From the NCBI GenBank assembly GCA_902795835.1, contig CADBNA010000359.1:1-7183 (forward strand): 7,183 nt of DNA. The letters are read 5' to 3'. Of this stretch, positions 1-6,111 are shown piece by piece. Each line of letters begins with the position of its first letter. Position 1 is the stretch's first letter. The DNA comes from an uncultured Lachnospiraceae bacterium (GTDB lineage: Bacteria; Bacillota_A; Clostridia; Lachnospirales; Lachnospiraceae). Below the pieces are notes generated by a model. It did no database searches and had not been told where the DNA came from. It saw only the letters and a program-made list of their open reading frames with translations. Made by a program: the position numbers and the translations under genes.

Positions 1-72
1 CACACCGTCTACCAGATACTTCTTTGTCTCCTCATGGAGCGCTTTTGATTTTTCGGTACAAAATTTTTCCAT
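1..72 (-). CDS. N-terminal fragment, possibly a class III PLP-dependent aminotransferase
   Basis: An ATG at 72 opens a reading frame of 24 codons that runs off the left edge without a stop. It is preceded by AGGAG (81-85) at an 8-nt spacing, and it starts only 30 nt after the acyl-CoA dehydrogenase stop codon, so it is very probably the next gene of the same operon. The visible peptide contains SKALHEETKKYL followed by VDGV. This resembles the N-terminus of HemL-like class III aminotransferases, where a similar SKAL...AKKY...GGV stretch leads into the substrate-binding part. The resemblance is from memory and rests on very few residues. No lysine for PLP or other catalytic residue is inside the window. 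If it is an aminotransferase, it could supply the pathway from an amino acid such as 4-aminobutyrate. The gene itself is fairly sure; the function is a guess. Confidence 0.4.
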   Translation of the reverse strand, partial: MEKFCTEKSKALHEETKKYLVDGV

Positions 73-80
73 CTGATTCG

Positions 81-85
81 CTCCT
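81..85 (-). promoter_or_regulatory. Ribosome binding site of the left-edge gene
   Basis: The minus strand reads AGGAG, 8 nt before the ATG at 72. This is the main evidence that a new gene starts here, since only 24 codons are visible. Confidence 0.7.
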
Positions 86-102
86 ATATAATTCTTTCAG
101 CC

Positions 103-1245
103 TTAGCGGAACAGTCCGCCGGAGATGACCAGCTTCTGGATCTCGTTGGTGCCTTCGTAGATCTGGGTGATCTTCGCGTCCCGCATCATGCGCTCGACAT
201 GATACTCTTTCATGAAGCCGTTTCCGCCCATCATCTGGACTGCTTCTGTGGTTACTTCCATTGCCAGGTTGGAGCAGTACATCTTGGCCATGGCGGCATC
301 TGCCGAGAAGCGCTTGCCGCTGTCATGTGCCAGTGCTGCGTTGTACAGCAGGAATTCGGCTGCCTTGATCTTTGTAGCCAGATCAGCCATGCGGAAAGCC
401 AGATACTGGTTCTTGAAGATCGGCTTGCCGAACTGCTCTCTGACCTTCATGTATTCGACCGCTTCCTCAAAAGCGCCTTTCGCAATACCCAGCGCCTGTG
501 CCGCAACGCCGATACGGCCGCCGTCCAGAGTGGCCATGGCCAGCTTGAAGCCTTCGCCCGGTTTTGCAATCATGTTCTCTTCCGGTACGCGGACATTTTC
601 CAGATACAGCTCGCAGACCTGCGCCTGACGGATACCCATCTTGTTCTCAATCTTGCCGACGGTGAAGCCGGGAGTGTCCTTCTCCACGACAAAAGCGGCC
701 ATGCCCTTTGTTCCAAGAGCCGGGTCGGTCAGGCAATAGATAACGGTATAGGATGCCTGCGGGCCGTTAGTGTTGAAGCACTTGGCGCCATTGATCACAT
801 AGCTGTCGCCATCTTTGACGGCTACGGTCTTCTGGCCGGCAGCATCAGAGCCTGCACCGTGCTCGGTAAGGCCGAAGGAACCCATTTTCTCACCGTATAC
901 GATGGGCTCGATAAACTTCTTCTTAATCTCGATCGGAGCAGAGGAATTCATAACACTGCCGGCGTAAAGGGAGGTATCTACGCTATAGATGATACCAAAG
1001 GCGCCGTCCACTTTGGAGACTTCCTCTACGGACAGGGCATAGCTCATATAGCTGGCGCCCAGGCCGCCGACCTCTTTCGGATAGGGCAGACCGTACGCAC
1101 CGGTCTTGCCGAACTCTTTGAAGAGCTCAGTCGGGAACACGCCTGCCTCATCGCGCTCAACGACGGTGGGACGAAGACGGTTGACGGCAAACTCTCTGGC
1201 GGCCTGCTGGCAGGCCAGTTCCTGCTCGGTAAAATTAAAATTCAT
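103..1245 (-). CDS. Short-chain acyl-CoA dehydrogenase (butyryl-CoA dehydrogenase-like)
   Basis: This is a 380-residue FAD-dependent acyl-CoA dehydrogenase, the usual length for the soluble family. Here it would most simply interconvert crotonyl-CoA and butyryl-CoA. The N-terminal helical domain (about 1-120) is followed by the flavin-contacting motif FGLTEHGAGSD (124-134), with His where Pro is common. The middle beta domain carries KMGIRQAQVCELYLENVRVP (202-221). The C-terminal helical domain has REQFGKPI (269-276), QMMGGNGF (337-344) and the IYEGTNEIQ motif, whose Glu364 corresponds to the catalytic base of short- and medium-chain members. The frame stays open upstream to 1308, but I chose the ATG at 1245: the extra 21 residues are Lys/Arg-rich and unlike the family, while MNFNFTEQE is a typical beginning and has a nearby Shine-Dalgarno. 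Such enzymes pass electrons to an EtfAB flavoprotein, which is not in this window. The family is certain; the exact chain length and direction are inferred from the neighbours. Confidence 0.93.
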   Translation of the reverse strand: MNFNFTEQELACQQAAREFAVNRLRPTVVERDEAGVFPTELFKEFGKTGAYGLPYPKEVGGLGASYMSYALSVEEVSKVDGAFGIIYSVDTSLYAGSVMNSSAPIEIKKKFIEPIVYGEKMGSFGLTEHGAGSDAAGQKTVAVKDGDSYVINGAKCFNTNGPQASYTVIYCLTDPALGTKGMAAFVVEKDTPGFTVGKIENKMGIRQAQVCELYLENVRVPEENMIAKPGEGFKLAMATLDGGRIGVAAQALGIAKGAFEEAVEYMKVREQFGKPIFKNQYLAFRMADLATKIKAAEFLLYNAALAHDSGKRFSADAAMAKMYCSNLAMEVTTEAVQMMGGNGFMKEYHVERMMRDAKITQIYEGTNEIQKLVISGGLFR

Positions 1246-1255
1246 GGTTGTTTTT

Positions 1256-1260
1256 CCTCT
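1256..1260 (-). promoter_or_regulatory. Ribosome binding site that fixes the acyl-CoA dehydrogenase start
   Basis: The minus strand reads AGAGG, 10 nt before the ATG at 1245. A second purine-rich stretch, AAGGAGA (1270-1276), is too far upstream of this ATG and has no suitable start just after it. This supports 1245 rather than a start near 1308. Confidence 0.6.
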
Positions 1261-1338
1261 CTTTCTTTTCTCCTTACACACAATCTGTGCTGCACACTCG
1301 ATATACATCCGGACATCCCGCGTCCGTCTGTAAATACT

Positions 1339-2106
1339 TTAGTTTATCAGCCATCCTCCGTCCACATACACGATCTGCCCCGTCACATACGACGATGCGT
1401 CGCTGGCCAGATACACGGCAGTGCTTGCGAGATCCTCGGGATTGCCAAGTCTGCCCATCGGGATCTTCTCCTGGTACTTACGCATCACCTCGGGATCGGA
1501 AAGAAGCGGCTTTGTCATTTCTGTAAAATAGTAGCCGGGTCCGATCGCATTTACAGTGATCCCAAAGGGAGCCCATTCATTGGCCAGGGCCTTTGTGAGC
1601 TGTACGATGGCACCCTTGGACGCGCAGTAGGCAACCATATTCTTCAGGCCGATCGCGCTGGAAAGCGAACCGATATTAATAATACGGCCTTTAATCCCGC
1701 GCTCAATCATGTAATTGCCGACCTGCTGATCCATGAAAAACACGTATTTCAGCTGTGTGTCGGTAACTTTGTCCCAGTCTTCTTCTTCGAAGACCTGGGC
1801 GGATTTGCGGATATTGATGCCGGCGCTGTTGATCAGGATGTCAATCCGGCCGAAACGCTCATCGATTTTTTTGATGAACGCCTGAATATCCGGAAGGGAC
1901 GTCACATCAAGCTGTATGCCGACACAGGTCCCGCCGGTCTGCTCACTGATCTCGGCGGCCGCTGCATCCAGAGCCTCTTTCCCGCGGCTGGCGATCACGA
2001 CCGACGCTCCCGCGTCGGCCAGACCAACAGCCATGCCTTTTCCCAGTCCCCGGCTGCCGCCCACAACAATTGCGACTTTGCCGGTCAGGTCAAACAGATT
2101 TTTCAT
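1339..2106 (-). CDS. Short-chain dehydrogenase/reductase (SDR, gluconate 5-dehydrogenase-like)
   Basis: This is a 255-residue classical SDR with a single Rossmann domain. The nucleotide-binding glycine motif is VGGSRGLG (15-22), with Val where Thr is usual, followed by Arg41 after the second strand. NSAG (93-96) replaces the usual NNAG. The catalytic residues are Ser147, Tyr160 and Lys164 (YxxxK). The C-terminal part has NAIGPGYYFTEM (186-197) and the typical ending YVDGG. The fourth active-site residue, normally Asn in a stretch like NLKGVF, appears to be Gln118 (TQLKYVFF). Sequence feel is closest to gluconate 5-dehydrogenase or 3-oxoacyl reductase types, but SDR substrates cannot be read from sequence. 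Placed 34 nt after abfD, it may reduce or oxidise a pathway intermediate, for example succinate semialdehyde to 4-hydroxybutyrate or a 3-oxo/3-hydroxy acid. That role is inference. The start is backed by AAAGGA (2115-2120), 8 nt upstream. Confidence 0.9.
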   Translation of the reverse strand: MKNLFDLTGKVAIVVGGSRGLGKGMAVGLADAGASVVIASRGKEALDAAAAEISEQTGGTCVGIQLDVTSLPDIQAFIKKIDERFGRIDILINSAGINIRKSAQVFEEEDWDKVTDTQLKYVFFMDQQVGNYMIERGIKGRIINIGSLSSAIGLKNMVAYCASKGAIVQLTKALANEWAPFGITVNAIGPGYYFTEMTKPLLSDPEVMRKYQEKIPMGRLGNPEDLASTAVYLASDASSYVTGQIVYVDGGWLIN

Positions 2107-2140
2107 AGCTTCCGTCCTTTAGTCTTGTGCTCTTCCAATC

Positions 2141-3583
2141 TCAGTCCTCTACCGCGATTTTAGCCAGCTTCTTCGCAAATTTCTTCTTCTGCTCCCAGTT
2201 TGTCTGGCGCTGGATCGTGACCTTCATGGCCTGCGGAGAGCCTGCACCGTGCATGGACTCCGCCAGGGCAGTGCCGCCGGTCATGTTCTCGAGCAGACGG
2301 GCCATGCGCAGACGGTCCTCGGTCTTGAAGCGGGCATCGCCGGCGAAGTATTTGTCGATGATGTCATGGCCGATTTCAGATTTGTAATCTGCTTCATAGG
2401 GCAGTGTGGCAATGAAGCCGCCGGCAATGTCATGTGCCAGACGGGAGATTTCATACATGGTCTTTGTGCAGTTCAGCTTGACGGTGTTGGCCAGCAGGGT
2501 GTCTACATAATAGCTGCCGGATTCGGTCTGGTGACCCATTGCGGAGCATGCGATGGAACAGCAGTGCATGGTCTCTGCCAGGAATACCATTTCGGTGAGT
2601 TTGTCTTTGATATGGGATGCTTTCGGGCAGCCATTGTACTCAGCCATAGCGGAAGCAGCGCCGATGATAACGTCTGCGACACCAACCTTGCAGCCGCCGT
2701 AGTTCTGTCTGTGATATGCGGCAAAGGTCTCGACAAACTCCTGTGCCAAATCGGTCTCGCCGCACATGAACACGTTCTCCCACGGAACAAAAACATCGTT
2801 CAATACGGTCAGGGTCTCGCCGCCGACAATTGCGTACTCGGAGTTGCCGCAGTCGATGTCGCCCTCAAGACGGCGGTTCTCATTGGTCTGTCTGCCGAAG
2901 AAGTGAATCACGCCGGGTGCGTCGACCGGGATAGCCGCTGCCACTGCATAGTCCTTGTCATCCGGTCCCAGATTGGTTGTGGGAAGGATCAGCATCTCGT
3001 GTGAATTCACCATGCCGGTCTGATGAGCCTTCGCGCCGCGGACGACAATGCCGTCCTCTCTTCTCTCGACAATATGCACAAACAGATCCGGATCTGCCTG
3101 CTGTGACGGTTTTTTGCCGCGGTCACCCTTCGGGTCTGTCATGGAGCCGGCCACCATGATATCAGTCTCCTGCACACGCATCATGAACTTTTTCAGTCTC
3201 TCATGATAGTTTGTGCCATATTTCTGGTCGATCTTGTAGGTGGTAATATAGGAAGCGTTCATGGCGTCAAAGCCCACGCAGCGCTGGAAGCAGGTGCCGG
3301 TCTTCTGGCCGATCATACGCATCATCTTGACCTTCTTGACCAGATCTTCCGTGCTCTGGTGCACATAGGTAAAGCGGTTGCATTTCTTGCCGGTCAGATG
3401 GGAAGTCGCCGTCATCAGATCCTCGTACTCCGGATCAAACGCCAGGTCATAGGTCATGGCGGCAGAATTTACATGCGGAGCCGTCATCGGATCTGTCACG
3501 ACATTTTCGATCTTTCTGCCGTTGCAGTAAATGATCGGATGCAGCTTCTGCAGGCTCTCTCTGTACTCTTTTCCTGTCATCAT
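2141..3583 (-). CDS. abfD: 4-hydroxybutyryl-CoA dehydratase / vinylacetyl-CoA delta-isomerase
   Basis: This 480-residue protein matches the AbfD family, a cytoplasmic, oxygen-sensitive [4Fe-4S]/FAD enzyme. It dehydrates 4-hydroxybutyryl-CoA to crotonyl-CoA by a radical mechanism and isomerises vinylacetyl-CoA. The fold is shared with acyl-CoA dehydrogenases and 4-hydroxyphenylacetate 3-hydroxylases. The iron-sulfur ligands are all present: Cys98 and Cys102 in CFQRC, then His291 and Cys298 in YHRQNYGGCKVG. Tyr295 and Lys299 lie in the same motif, Glu256 in GGETL and Glu442 in ESMHGAGSPQ. These correspond to the catalytic positions I recall in the Clostridium aminobutyricum enzyme. Other family hallmarks are MTDPKGDRG (148-156) and VRGAKAHQTG (181-190). 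The cluster ligands argue against a flavin hydroxylase. The ATG at 3583 is preferred over the adjacent ATG at 3580 because GAGGAGG (3594-3600) lies 10 nt upstream. It follows a repeat-bearing 211-nt gap and precedes the SDR by 34 nt. A related gamma-hydroxyacyl-CoA cannot be excluded as substrate. Confidence 0.94.
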   Translation of the reverse strand: MMTGKEYRESLQKLHPIIYCNGRKIENVVTDPMTAPHVNSAAMTYDLAFDPEYEDLMTATSHLTGKKCNRFTYVHQSTEDLVKKVKMMRMIGQKTGTCFQRCVGFDAMNASYITTYKIDQKYGTNYHERLKKFMMRVQETDIMVAGSMTDPKGDRGKKPSQQADPDLFVHIVERREDGIVVRGAKAHQTGMVNSHEMLILPTTNLGPDDKDYAVAAAIPVDAPGVIHFFGRQTNENRRLEGDIDCGNSEYAIVGGETLTVLNDVFVPWENVFMCGETDLAQEFVETFAAYHRQNYGGCKVGVADVIIGAASAMAEYNGCPKASHIKDKLTEMVFLAETMHCCSIACSAMGHQTESGSYYVDTLLANTVKLNCTKTMYEISRLAHDIAGGFIATLPYEADYKSEIGHDIIDKYFAGDARFKTEDRLRMARLLENMTGGTALAESMHGAGSPQAMKVTIQRQTNWEQKKKFAKKLAKIAVED

Positions 3584-3593
3584 AGTGGTAGTT

Positions 3594-3600
3594 CCTCCTC
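3594..3600 (-). promoter_or_regulatory. Strong ribosome binding site of abfD
   Basis: The minus strand reads GAGGAGG, 10 nt before the ATG at 3583 and 13 nt before the second ATG at 3580, so it favours the first. It lies about 24 nt downstream, in the direction of transcription, of the REP-like inverted repeat. Confidence 0.7.
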
Positions 3601-3623
3601 TTAGGTAAGTTTGGTGATGATAC

Positions 3624-3709
3624 GGAGACAGGGGTCAGATCTCTGTCTTCCTCTTTCCTCAGTTTTACTTTCGTTGTTCGGGGGAGACAGAGATCTGACC
3701 CCTGTCTCC
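3624..3709. repeat. Perfect 25-bp inverted repeat made of two facing REP-like units
   Basis: Arms 3624-3648 and 3685-3709 are exact reverse complements over 25 bp, separated by 36 nt. Each arm with its flank is also a smaller hairpin. Unit 1 (3624-3651, plus-strand sense) has stem GGAGACA, a 13-nt loop GGGGTCAGATCTC, and return stem TGTCT plus CC with one extra T. Unit 2 (3683-3709, minus-strand sense) has the same stem and loop with a perfect return TGTCTCC. In the mRNA crossing this gap the region can fold either as one long hairpin or as two small ones. Neither side has the U-run of an intrinsic terminator on the transcribed strand. It lies between the CoA transferase and abfD. Confidence 0.85.
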
Positions 3710-3758
3710 TCGGTTCTTCATGACTTCTTTTGTTTCAGCCAGATACATCTTTTTTCCG

Positions 3759-3789
3759 GGAGTCAAAAAGAACCGTCCCCTTTGACTCC
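3759..3789 (-). repeat. Third REP-like palindromic unit
   Basis: On the minus strand this unit is stem GGAGTCAAA, loop GGGGACGGTTCTT (13 nt), stem TTTGACTCC: a perfect 9-bp stem. The loop length and 9 of the 13 loop bases match units 1 and 2 to the left, and the stem starts with the same GGAG. It begins 5 nt after the CoA transferase stop codon. In the direction of transcription the stem is followed by CGGAAAAAA, not by T residues, so it is not a standard terminator. Confidence 0.75.
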
Positions 3790-3794
3790 TTTGT

Positions 3795-4988
3795 TTACAC
3801 GATTCCCTCGTCACGAAGGTTCTTTACTTCCTCATCGCTGCAGTGAAGTATATCTTTCAGTATCTGGTCGCTGTCTTCGCCAAGGAGCGGCGCGCGTCTG
3901 TCCGTAACCGGAGGGGTCTTTTGCAGCTTCAGCGGGTTTCCGGGATATTTTACCTTTCCCACTCCGGGTACATCGTGTTCGATGACCATATCCCTCTGGT
4001 TCAGCTGCGGGTCGTCGATCAGCTCTTCGACGGTCTTGATCTGGGCAACCGGTACACCGACTGCATCCAGCATCTTCTCGATTTCTTCCGCATCGTGCTG
4101 CATGGTCCATGCTTCCACAATCGGATCAATATCGTGTTCATGCAGCTTCCTCTCCGGGTTAGTGGCAAAGCGCGGATCCTCAATCAGCTCCGGCTGTCCC
4201 ATAACACCGATCAGACGGGTAAAAAGGGAATTGTTGGCAGTGGCGATCATTATCATGCCGTCCCGGCATTTATACAGGTTGTACGGGGCTGACCCGGGAT
4301 TGCCATTCCCCAGCCGTTCGGGATTGATGCCCATCATCGTCATAATCGGCACGGAATTCTCCAGGAAGGAAAAGACCGTATCCATCATGGACATGTCGAT
4401 GTACTGTCCCTCGCCGGTTTTCTCCCGGTGCCACAGGGCGGCCAGAATCGCCACTGCGGCATGAACGCCTGTCGCTGCATCTGATATGGCGGGGCCGACC
4501 TTTACAGGTGTCTCGTCCGGATAGCCTGTCAGATTGACCATGCCGCCCATAGCCTGTGCAATGCCGTCATAAGCCGCTTTCCTGCTGTAAGGACCGCTCT
4601 GTCCGAAACCGGAAATCGACGCATAGACAATGCGGGGATTAACCTTGCAGATATCTTCGTATCCCAGTCCGAGACGGCCGATCGTACCGGCGGAAAAGTT
4701 TTCCACGACAACATCTGCCCATTTTGCCAGCTCAAGCGCCAGCTGCTTTCCTTTTTCGCTCTTGAGGTTCAGCGTGATACTCTTCTTTCCCCTGTTCAGA
4801 TAGGTAAAATATCCGCTGACCCCGTTCTTTACGGGATAAAAATTTCTGGAATCATCTCCCCGTCCCTGTGCCTCGATCTTCACAACCTCTGCGCCCAGAT
4901 CAGCCAGAAGCATGGTGCAGTAGGGCCCGGAATATACTCTGGTAAAGTCCAGAATTTTTACGCCTTCCAGTGCTCTTTTTGTTTCCAT
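3795..4988 (-). CDS. Class III (CaiB/BaiF/Frc-type) acyl-CoA transferase
   Basis: This is a 397-residue enzyme of the family III CoA transferases, which move CoA between carboxylic acids through an aspartyl-CoA anhydride. The N-terminal part has LEGVKILDFTRVYSGPYCT (7-25) and LADLGAEVVKIEA (28-40), both typical of the CoA-binding region. RGDDSRNF (43-50), LNRGKKSITLNLK (64-76) and ADVVVENFSAG (91-101) follow. The proposed nucleophile is Asp170 in GPAISDAATG, at the expected position compared with formyl-CoA transferase Asp169. It is followed by ILAALWHREKTGEGQYID and a C-terminal tail ending in LRDEGIV. Length and motif order are normal for the family. Beside abfD it would most plausibly activate 4-hydroxybutyrate using butyryl-CoA, crotonyl-CoA, acetyl-CoA or another donor, but the substrate pair is not visible in sequence. 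The ATG at 4988 gives the standard N-terminus; its Shine-Dalgarno (AAGGGAGAG, 4999-5007) is weak and rather distant. Confidence 0.92.
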   Translation of the reverse strand: METKRALEGVKILDFTRVYSGPYCTMLLADLGAEVVKIEAQGRGDDSRNFYPVKNGVSGYFTYLNRGKKSITLNLKSEKGKQLALELAKWADVVVENFSAGTIGRLGLGYEDICKVNPRIVYASISGFGQSGPYSRKAAYDGIAQAMGGMVNLTGYPDETPVKVGPAISDAATGVHAAVAILAALWHREKTGEGQYIDMSMMDTVFSFLENSVPIMTMMGINPERLGNGNPGSAPYNLYKCRDGMIMIATANNSLFTRLIGVMGQPELIEDPRFATNPERKLHEHDIDPIVEAWTMQHDAEEIEKMLDAVGVPVAQIKTVEELIDDPQLNQRDMVIEHDVPGVGKVKYPGNPLKLQKTPPVTDRRAPLLGEDSDQILKDILHCSDEEVKNLRDEGIV

Positions 4989-5158
4989 ATAGACTTGTCT
5001 CTCCCTTGCAGTCTGCGTTTTATTCTTTCCAAGGCATGGCCTGCTCTGTGTCTGGTCATGCCGTCAGACAGGAAAGCACATGCTTTCATTCTTTCGCATC
5101 AAATGCGATGTGTATCTGCATCGCCGTGTAATAAAACAGACAGCTGTCCCGTGTCTTC
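4989..5158. other. Intergenic gap between hbd and the CoA transferase with small hairpins
   Basis: This 170-nt stretch holds no gene I can support. It contains several short inverted repeats: TGTCTG/CAGACA (5049-5054 with 5065-5070), GAAAGCA/TGCTTTC (5072-5078 with 5081-5087), TCGCAT/ATGCGA (5094-5099 with 5103-5108) and GCGATG/CATCGC (5105-5110 with 5119-5124). The last two overlap and could be alternatives. None is followed by a T-run on the transcribed strand, and I see no clear -35/-10 pair. Confidence 0.45.
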
Positions 5159-6013
5159 TCACTCGTATTTGTAGAAGCCTTCTCCTGTCTTGCGGCCGAG
5201 CTTGCCGGCGCGGACCATCTTCTTCAGAAGCGGCGCCGGACGATACTTGGGATCGCCATATTCGCGGTAAAGCACTTCCATTACGGCCAGAATCGTATCC
5301 AGTCCGATCAGATCGGTCAGCTCCAGCGGGCCCATCGGATGGTTGCAGCCATACTTCATGGCATTGTCGATATCTTCAGCCGTTCCTACGCCTTCTTCCA
5401 GCATGAATACCGCTTCGTTCAGCATCGGATCCAGCGCGCGGTTGACAATGAAGCCGGCCTTGTCCAGTGCCAGGACAGTGACCTTGTTCATCTGTTTGCC
5501 CATGGCCATTATTTCATCAATCGTCTCATTTGCAGTCAGGTAACCCTTGATCACCTCGAGGAGCTTCATAACCGGTGCCGGGTTGAAGAAATGCGTGCCG
5601 ATGACTTTCTCCGGACGTTTTGTCGCAGAGCCGATCTCCGTGATAGAAATGGAAGATGTGTTGGAGGCCAGGATTACATGCTCGTCAGCCGCTGCGTCCA
5701 GTTCGGCAAAGATCTTCTTCTTCAGATCAATATTTTCGACAGCTGCTTCAATAACGATATCCGTGTCGGCGGCGGCATCCTGCAGGGATTCTGCAACGCT
5801 GATGGCAGCAGCGGCCTTCGCACAGGCGTCTGCATCCATTTTGCCTTTGTCTACAAGCTTCTGAAGCTTTTTCTCAATGCCGGCTTTTGCCCTGGCCGCG
5901 ACGCCGTCGAATGCGTCATAGATCTTTACCTGGTAACCGGATACGGCTGCCACCTGCGCGATTCCTGCGCCCATCTGTCCGGCGCCGACAATGCTGATTT
6001 TCTGGATTGCCAT
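5159..6013 (-). CDS. hbd: 3-hydroxybutyryl-CoA dehydrogenase
   Basis: This 284-residue protein has the usual length of the bacterial stand-alone enzyme. It interconverts 3-hydroxybutyryl-CoA and acetoacetyl-CoA with NAD(P)H in the cytoplasm. The N-terminal Rossmann domain opens with [13 protein letters not shown] (8-20, GxGxxG), and VIEAAVEN (87-94) follows. The catalytic residues are Ser120 (ASNTSS), His141 and Glu153 ([16 protein letters not shown]) and Asn191 (GFIVNRAL), with the spacing known from the mammalian enzyme. The C-terminal dimerisation domain carries [15 protein letters not shown] and ends [12 protein letters not shown], as in clostridial Hbd. The ATG at 6013 has a strong AGGAGG (6020-6025) 6 nt upstream. 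It follows the thiolase gene by 98 nt, the usual partner for forming or cleaving acetoacetyl-CoA. Cofactor preference cannot be decided here. Confidence 0.96.
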   Translation of the reverse strand: MAIQKISIVGAGQMGAGIAQVAAVSGYQVKIYDAFDGVAARAKAGIEKKLQKLVDKGKMDADACAKAAAAISVAESLQDAAADTDIVIEAAVENIDLKKKIFAELDAAADEHVILASNTSSISITEIGSATKRPEKVIGTHFFNPAPVMKLLEVIKGYLTANETIDEIMAMGKQMNKVTVLALDKAGFIVNRALDPMLNEAVFMLEEGVGTAEDIDNAMKYGCNHPMGPLELTDLIGLDTILAVMEVLYREYGDPKYRPAPLLKKMVRAGKLGRKTGEGFYKYE

Positions 6014-6019
6014 GGAATT

Positions 6020-6025
6020 CCTCCT
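6020..6025 (-). promoter_or_regulatory. Strong ribosome binding site of hbd
   Basis: The minus strand reads AGGAGG, 6 nt before the ATG at 6013. Upstream of it lies a C/A-rich, probably unstructured leader (ACAACAAACAACAAC). Confidence 0.75.
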
Positions 6026-6049
6026 TTAAAATAGTTGTTGTTTGTTGTC

Positions 6050-6106
6050 GTCACTGAAGCATGGTCAGCCTTCCCTGCAGGCAGGAGTCTGCCCCTGCTT
6101 CGTGAC
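6050..6106 (-). repeat. Intercistronic stem-loop between the thiolase and hbd genes
   Basis: GTCACTGAAGCA (6050-6061) pairs with TGCTTCGTGAC (6096-6106): 11 base pairs with one bulged base. Inside is a smaller hairpin, GGCAG (6080-6084) with CTGCC (6089-6093) around a 4-nt loop. On the transcribed strand it starts 5 nt after the thiolase stop codon and is followed by an AC-rich stretch rather than U residues. It is therefore more likely an mRNA-stabilising or partial-attenuation structure than a full terminator. Confidence 0.5.
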
Positions 6107-6111
6107 TGGAC

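Noticed and set aside
1246..1308. A 21-residue N-terminal extension of the acyl-CoA dehydrogenase
   Set aside because: The extension is Lys/Arg-rich, absent from the family's usual N-terminus and covers the Shine-Dalgarno of the start at 1245.
199..2163. A very long open frame (654 codons) on the plus strand
   Set aside because: It lies antisense across the acyl-CoA dehydrogenase and SDR genes and their gap, both of which have complete family motifs on the minus strand. The translated plus-strand product shows no recognisable domain, and the openness follows from codon usage of the real genes.
2249..3004. Plus-strand open frame of 251 codons opposite abfD
   Set aside because: It is fully antisense to abfD, whose catalytic motifs are intact, and has no family resemblance. 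It is a shadow frame.
3665..3748. A 27-codon minus-strand open frame (starting MYLAETKEVM) in the gap before abfD
   Set aside because: It has only a weak GGAAAAAAG upstream, runs straight through the palindromic unit at 3683-3709 and resembles nothing known. It is more likely chance.
3737..3768. Possible minus-strand promoter with TTGACT near 3766 as a -35 box for abfD
   Set aside because: The TTGACT is part of the third palindromic unit, and the best -10 candidate (TATCTG) is at a short 15-nt spacing with a poor match.
3759..3794. Intrinsic terminator after the CoA transferase gene
   Set aside because: The 9-bp stem is perfect, but the transcribed strand continues with CGGAAAAAA instead of a U-run. 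In the opposite direction only a broken T-stretch follows and no plus-strand gene would use it.
5339..6034. Plus-strand open frame of 231 codons opposite hbd
   Set aside because: It is antisense to hbd and has no recognisable motif. The Hbd catalytic residues on the other strand settle the matter.
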